A DNA stretch of 64,000 nucleotides from Ceriagrion tenellum (taxonomy: Eukaryota; Arthropoda; Insecta; Odonata; Coenagrionidae): NCBI GenBank assembly GCA_963169105.1, contig OY720634.1:119324430-119388429 (forward strand), in the 5' to 3' direction. Every line of letters starts with the position of its first letter. Within the stretch, counting starts at the first letter, position 1. The translations under genes and the position numbers were made by a program. Below the pieces are notes generated by a model. It ran no database searches, had not been told where the DNA came from, and worked only from the letters and a program-made list of their open reading frames with translations. Below, piece after piece: positions 60,261-64,000 of the stretch.

Positions 60261-61684
60261 TCACGAGTGAGTTTATAGAAAATAGCGTATTTCTTTTAAA
60301 GGTCATTTCCGATCCTTCTTTACTCCTCATTACATCATTGCCATGTAATTTTTGGCAATGAGATGAGCTTTCTCAATGTATAACGCCTAGCAACCATGCT
60401 CTGCAATGCTGCAATCCTGATCCAGGTTCTCAGGGTAGACGCGATTGAAGCTATGATGAGAGAGGGTTGTTTAATATGCTATCGCAGAAATCTTGTGTTT
60501 TTGTAATGCCTATTACATTTGTGCATGAATGAACTCTTAATAAAGCCGCAGATAGCATATGAATGTCTCTCAAGGCTCTTACGGCTGAGCTTGTCTGAAT
60601 GTTAAAAGTTTGGCTCCATAGGGTAGGGGTCGTTTATGAACCTCATATGGCTGGTTTCTGAAATGTTCATCCTCCTTAAGTTTGTTTCCTTACATAAGCG
60701 AACAATCTATATGAGAAGTTTTTTTAAGAAGCCATCCCATCCTCTCTTCCTTGAGTTTCTCGCGTTGAGCGTGGTCATAAATTACCCGTGATCATTACGA
60801 CTCCTCTCCGACTCAGTTTTAGACGTTTGAGATAAACGTACCGAATTTATTGCCTCTGCCCTCCAAATGTGTTCTGGTGCTCACGGCCTCTCCTCTCTTA
60901 CCCTCCCTCATACGAAACCACATATATGCTCAAGCGTTATAACGTCTTCCGGGGAAGATGTTCTAATATCGTGGTGAATAAAGGGAGCGGCAGGGTTGAG
61001 TCGATGACAGTTCCCTACATCTCTGCATCCAATCAGATAAACTGCTCCAATTTCCCGCTTCTCCCCGCTGAAGTTCAACTCTCCTTTTCCCCCCTTATCT
61101 CGACTTCGAAACCTCTTCCCCCATCATTTCCAGGCTTTTATTTTGTCTCGCGAGGATTTTGGAATGCCAAAAAAATCTCTTTCCCCCCTCACCACGGAAA
61201 AGAGTGACCCTCGAAACACCGTAAGAAAAAATAGCTTTGAATATTAAACTCGGTTAGCTGGAGTTTTCTGATACCCCCTCTAGAAAAAAGTTCTTAAATT
61301 TGTTTGTGCCAAGTTTTTTGGACAGATCGTCCGAGGCATGAATCTAATTCGGGCTGTCAAATTTCGGGCAGCATAAAGCGACGCAATAATCTCGAAAGGG
61401 GCAGAAGTTAATAAATCAGCCTCATGCAGTGGAATACAAACGCGTGCTCGTATTTGACGCGTACGGGTTTCTCGGGGTCATGTTTAAAGGGAATGAATTT
61501 TCCTACGGTGCTCCGTTTTGGTTTTTAAATTCGATACGTCATTTTATTCATTTTATTATTATGTATATATATGATGCATGAATTATGATTTTGTTTGTTA
61601 TGAAATTTTAAGGAGCATATCAAATATTAGTAATGTTATGAGTTGAAAAAATCTGGAATTTTGAAACGTTTTCAAATCCCTCTT
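60261..61684. other. Non-coding stretch with CT-rich patch
   Basis: A CT-rich, CpG-containing patch lies at about 60.86-61.20 kb; the 112-codon ORF there has no motif. Nothing else is recognised. Confidence 0.45.
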
Positions 61685-61945
61685 CGGAACATATTTTATA
61701 AGTGTGAAATTAAAGCTGTAACTAACTAATTCCACATAAATTTATTAACGACTACAATTTCGATTTATGAAGTCACCATCAGGTAGATGATGACTTCATA
61801 CTTTCTACTTACTACTACTACTTATAGGTTTCTACTCCTCATTACCTACTACTAGGTTTCGACTTGCGACTTAGGTTTCTTAACTTAGGTCGTAAGTCGA
61901 AACCTAGTAGTTTTACATTGAATAAATTTTACATTGAATTACTGT
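61685..61945. mobile_element. Compound palindrome with hammerhead-like boxes
   Basis: On the minus strand 61745-61787 reads ACCTGATGG, TGACTTCATAAATC, GAAA, TTGTAGTCG, followed (still minus) by AATAAATTTATGTGGAAT, the tail seen at 42.2 and 43.95 kb. Next to it, 61848-61911 is a hairpin with arms of about 28 bp (ACTACTAGGTTTCGACTT and inverse), whose right arm contains GTCGAAACCTAGTAG followed by AATAAATTTTACATTG. Two diverged inverted copies of the family are the best reading. Confidence 0.55.
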
Positions 61946-62574
61946 TTCAGATTTCATTTCACAATGTTAAACAAGACCCGTAAAGTTTCGCCTGACAAAA
62001 CTAGTCATACTTTATAATGTGAAGATGGGGCATATTTTTATTTCACTAGATACCCGAACTGATATTCATTTAAAACCCTGTCAGAAAAATTAATTTGGAT
62101 GAAAATGAAGACCAATTCATTAAACTACGGAACTCAGCTCGCAGCAGCTTTAACGGAGACACTCGCTAGATCCGCAATAGAGTAAAAAGTTCACAGCAAA
62201 TAAAAATCATTCGATTGGACTACGAATTGAATCCATCGTGTCTAATGCTTCGATTCTTCTTCTGTTAGTTAACATAGTCACATGTTCTCCTCCATTATCA
62301 ATTACATGGATGCTTTGGGGAGTGAGTAGTCCACACCAGCACTGTGTACATGATGACACGATGTCCCCGTGTTGTGTCTTTAAGCACCAATGTCCACGAG
62401 GTGAAGCCCAATTTGAAACACAAAGATGTTTGTCGTTGACTAATTCAAATAACTGCAGCACCAGCGGCGCTTTACTTCGTGTACAGTGGTGCTTAGCACA
62501 CACCACGCGGCATCCATTGAGTGGTGAGTATGAGGACACCTCACTCCCTAATGAAAACACATTGGAAGTGAACT
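61946..62574. other. Non-coding stretch with overlapping ORFs
   Basis: ORFs of 123 codons (plus, 62238-62609) and 117 codons (minus, 62207-62560) overlap almost fully. Both are Cys-rich at places, but no domain is recognised and I cannot choose between them. A decayed element ORF is possible. Confidence 0.35.
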
Positions 62575-62660
62575 CCTGGCAGATTAACTCTTTAGAGCAC
62601 TCGGCGTGACATCTAGGGGTCTGAGTTCAAATCCCAGTCCGGACGAATGATTTTTTTCAC
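62575..62660 (+). mobile_element. tRNA-like SINE head (plus)
   Basis: The order is TAACTCTTTAGAGCACTCGG (D-arm-like hairpin ACTC/GAG), then GTGACATCTAGG, then GAGTTCAAATCCCAG (T arm with box B), then TCCGGACGA. The T stem CTGAG/CCCAG pairs imperfectly. A long non-tRNA body follows. It reads as the head of a tRNA-derived SINE or a decayed tRNA copy, not a working tRNA gene. Confidence 0.55.
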
Positions 62661-63628
62661 TGCGAATATCTCATAATAAAATATAGACATTCCAATGGAG
62701 GTTTTTCGGGCTATAGCGGCCAATTTTCCGTGTCTGGCTCTTCGTAGGTGCTGTGTTGAGTTGTAGACAGCCTCCACTTCTGAGGGCGCATCCAGCCGAG
62801 ACACTGTCTAAAAATCGAGCTACATTGACTCCACCAATGTAGTGGCGATGTATTATTGTCCCCCTGTACAGTGTACAAGGCTTTTACCTCCCATTTTTAA
62901 GGAACATTTTCATATAGAGAGCCTGTCACTCGCCGTGCCGTGACTCGCTGGATGTAGTAAACAAAATTTTGGATACACATGAGAGATAACGTCATTCAGA
63001 GAGGTATTTGAAGTTTCGAATATCCGGTAAATCAATTTTCATTTCTGCCTGTTACTCCTGTGAACGCTGAAATTTTAACTTCCACATTGAATCAGTTAAC
63101 ATATCCCGCCCTTATCTCTCGTGCACAGCACATTTGTTGACGGCGATATTGGTGATTGTAGTTGTTCGTATCTTTATGAGTAATTCAATCCAATTCTCTT
63201 TGAAAATTACTATCTTTTTATTGACTACTAGTAAAAGTGATGTAACTCGTTCCTATTTCTCACTAGTTAATAATATTTGACCATACTTTAGAGGGTGAGT
63301 GCCATCCTCAAGGTTCTCTATTCTTTAGAATTTCAATGAATTGAATTAATTTTTTTATACTACCTAAACTTTAATTGGAAGGTATTTCACGTAGCACAGC
63401 CTAAACCCATTATTTACTTTACATTTCGCTTAAAAATATAACTCGGTAGTGGTAGTGCGTCCTTTTGAATTCAAATTGTAAACCATATTCCTTCTTTTTC
63501 AGTGGTTAATAATTGTTATCAGTATTCAAAATTCGTTTTCTCTAGCATCATCTGAAATTGTGTTACTCGAAAAATGGAACGGATAAGTAAATATTCATTC
63601 TGTAAATTTGAATGTTTAACGTTATTAG
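62661..63628. other. Non-coding AT-rich stretch
   Basis: The first 150 bp may be the body of the SINE above. Beyond that nothing is recognised. Confidence 0.4.
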
Positions 63629-63826
63629 TAGGCTTGTGCGATGAGTTGATCCATCGAATTCATCGACAATGATTTCAGTCATCGCGATTTGATTAACCAC
63701 GTCAATGACGATAAATGTTATCGACTCATCGACGTCGGTGGGTCGATGAAAATCATCGAAACCGAACCATTTCGATGAATTTTTTCATCGACCCTTGGTG
63801 GGTAAAATCGGTCATCGCACAAGCCT
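63629..63826. mobile_element. 198-bp hAT-like MITE
   Basis: Perfect 16-bp inverted ends, TAGGCTTGTGCGATGA and its inverse, bound the element. The interior is packed with TCATCGA and TCGATGA, so the whole can fold. TIRs that begin TAG and a GTGCGA core resemble hAT-type MITEs. The flanking 8-mers (GTTATTAG and GTTTAATG) match in only 5 of 8 positions, so the TSD is not proven. Confidence 0.8.
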
Positions 63827-64000
63827 AGTTTAATGGTGTGCTAACTGCCTCTACATCCTTGCGGTGGTCCACAGGAGCAGGGCTCGTGCAAAGGAAGAAA
63901 ATGTAAAAATGGCGATAAAATTTTTTTGCGCAATTCGCCCTGTTCTCAGAGGAATCCTTCTCGGCCAATCGCTAAAGACGTGAGCCAAATGCTTTTACTT
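63827..64000. other. Window end, nothing recognised
   Basis: No motif or repeat partner seen. Confidence 0.4.

Noticed and set aside
62207..62609. Overlapping 123- and 117-codon ORFs on opposite strands
   Set aside because: Neither shows a known domain, and I cannot tell which, if either, is real.

Overview
The window looks like gene-poor DNA from a large animal genome, most likely an arthropod and probably an insect. It has no operons, no dense coding and no long recognisable host ORF. The only recognisable coding matter is decayed transposable-element protein. The arthropod guess rests on the style of repeats: LINE tails ending in GATGTA units, tRNA-derived SINEs, Tc1/mariner, hAT-like and other TIR elements, and abundant short foldbacks. 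It is inference, not a database match. I found no host exon, rRNA gene, CRISPR array or complete tRNA gene that I can defend.

Layout. 0-10 kb: AT-rich DNA with a local tandem duplication (61-484), one copy of a dispersed TIR element (3.07-3.87 kb) and a SINE (5.47-5.70 kb). 10-20 kb: a short array (10.83 kb), a near-perfect 77-bp-arm hairpin (11.57 kb), C/T-rich blocks, a tRNA-like SINE (14.5 kb) and a LINE tail on the minus strand (19.68 kb). 20-32 kb: a hairpin MITE (23.24 kb), a possible LINE end (24.6-25.25 kb), a solo copy of a hammerhead-like motif (25.9 kb), a dispersed repeat (26.4 kb) and a 492-bp TIR element (29.86 kb). 32-36 kb: a GC/GA-rich block, then a roughly 1.1-kb minisatellite of about 22-bp units with a higher-order period near 340-370 bp, interrupted by a foldback at 34.09 kb, and a 170-bp duplication at 35.6/35.96 kb. 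37-47 kb is the densest mobile-element region: second SINE, a TA-flanked Tc1-like element with part of a transposase, second copy of the 3.07-kb family, two unrelated LINE fragments joined end to end, two hammerhead-like foldbacks, a mariner-type MITE and the best LINE reverse-transcriptase fragment. 47-59 kb: four more LINE fragments, a 1-kb element with long TIRs nested in a duplication, and a second tandem duplication. 59-64 kb: two more LINE tails, tRNA-like segments, complex palindromes and a hAT-like MITE.

The most interesting signal is a family of short foldbacks (11.57, 34.09, 42.05, 43.81 and 61.69 kb, with a solo copy at 25.89 kb and a weak one near 21.0 kb). They share a CTGANGA box, a small stem-loop, a GAAA box and often a self-complementary ACCGGT/ACCCGGGT followed by C. 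That order matches the hammerhead ribozyme core and recalls the hammerheads carried by Penelope-like retroelements. All copies also carry one extra base after CTGANGA, so catalytic activity is an open question.
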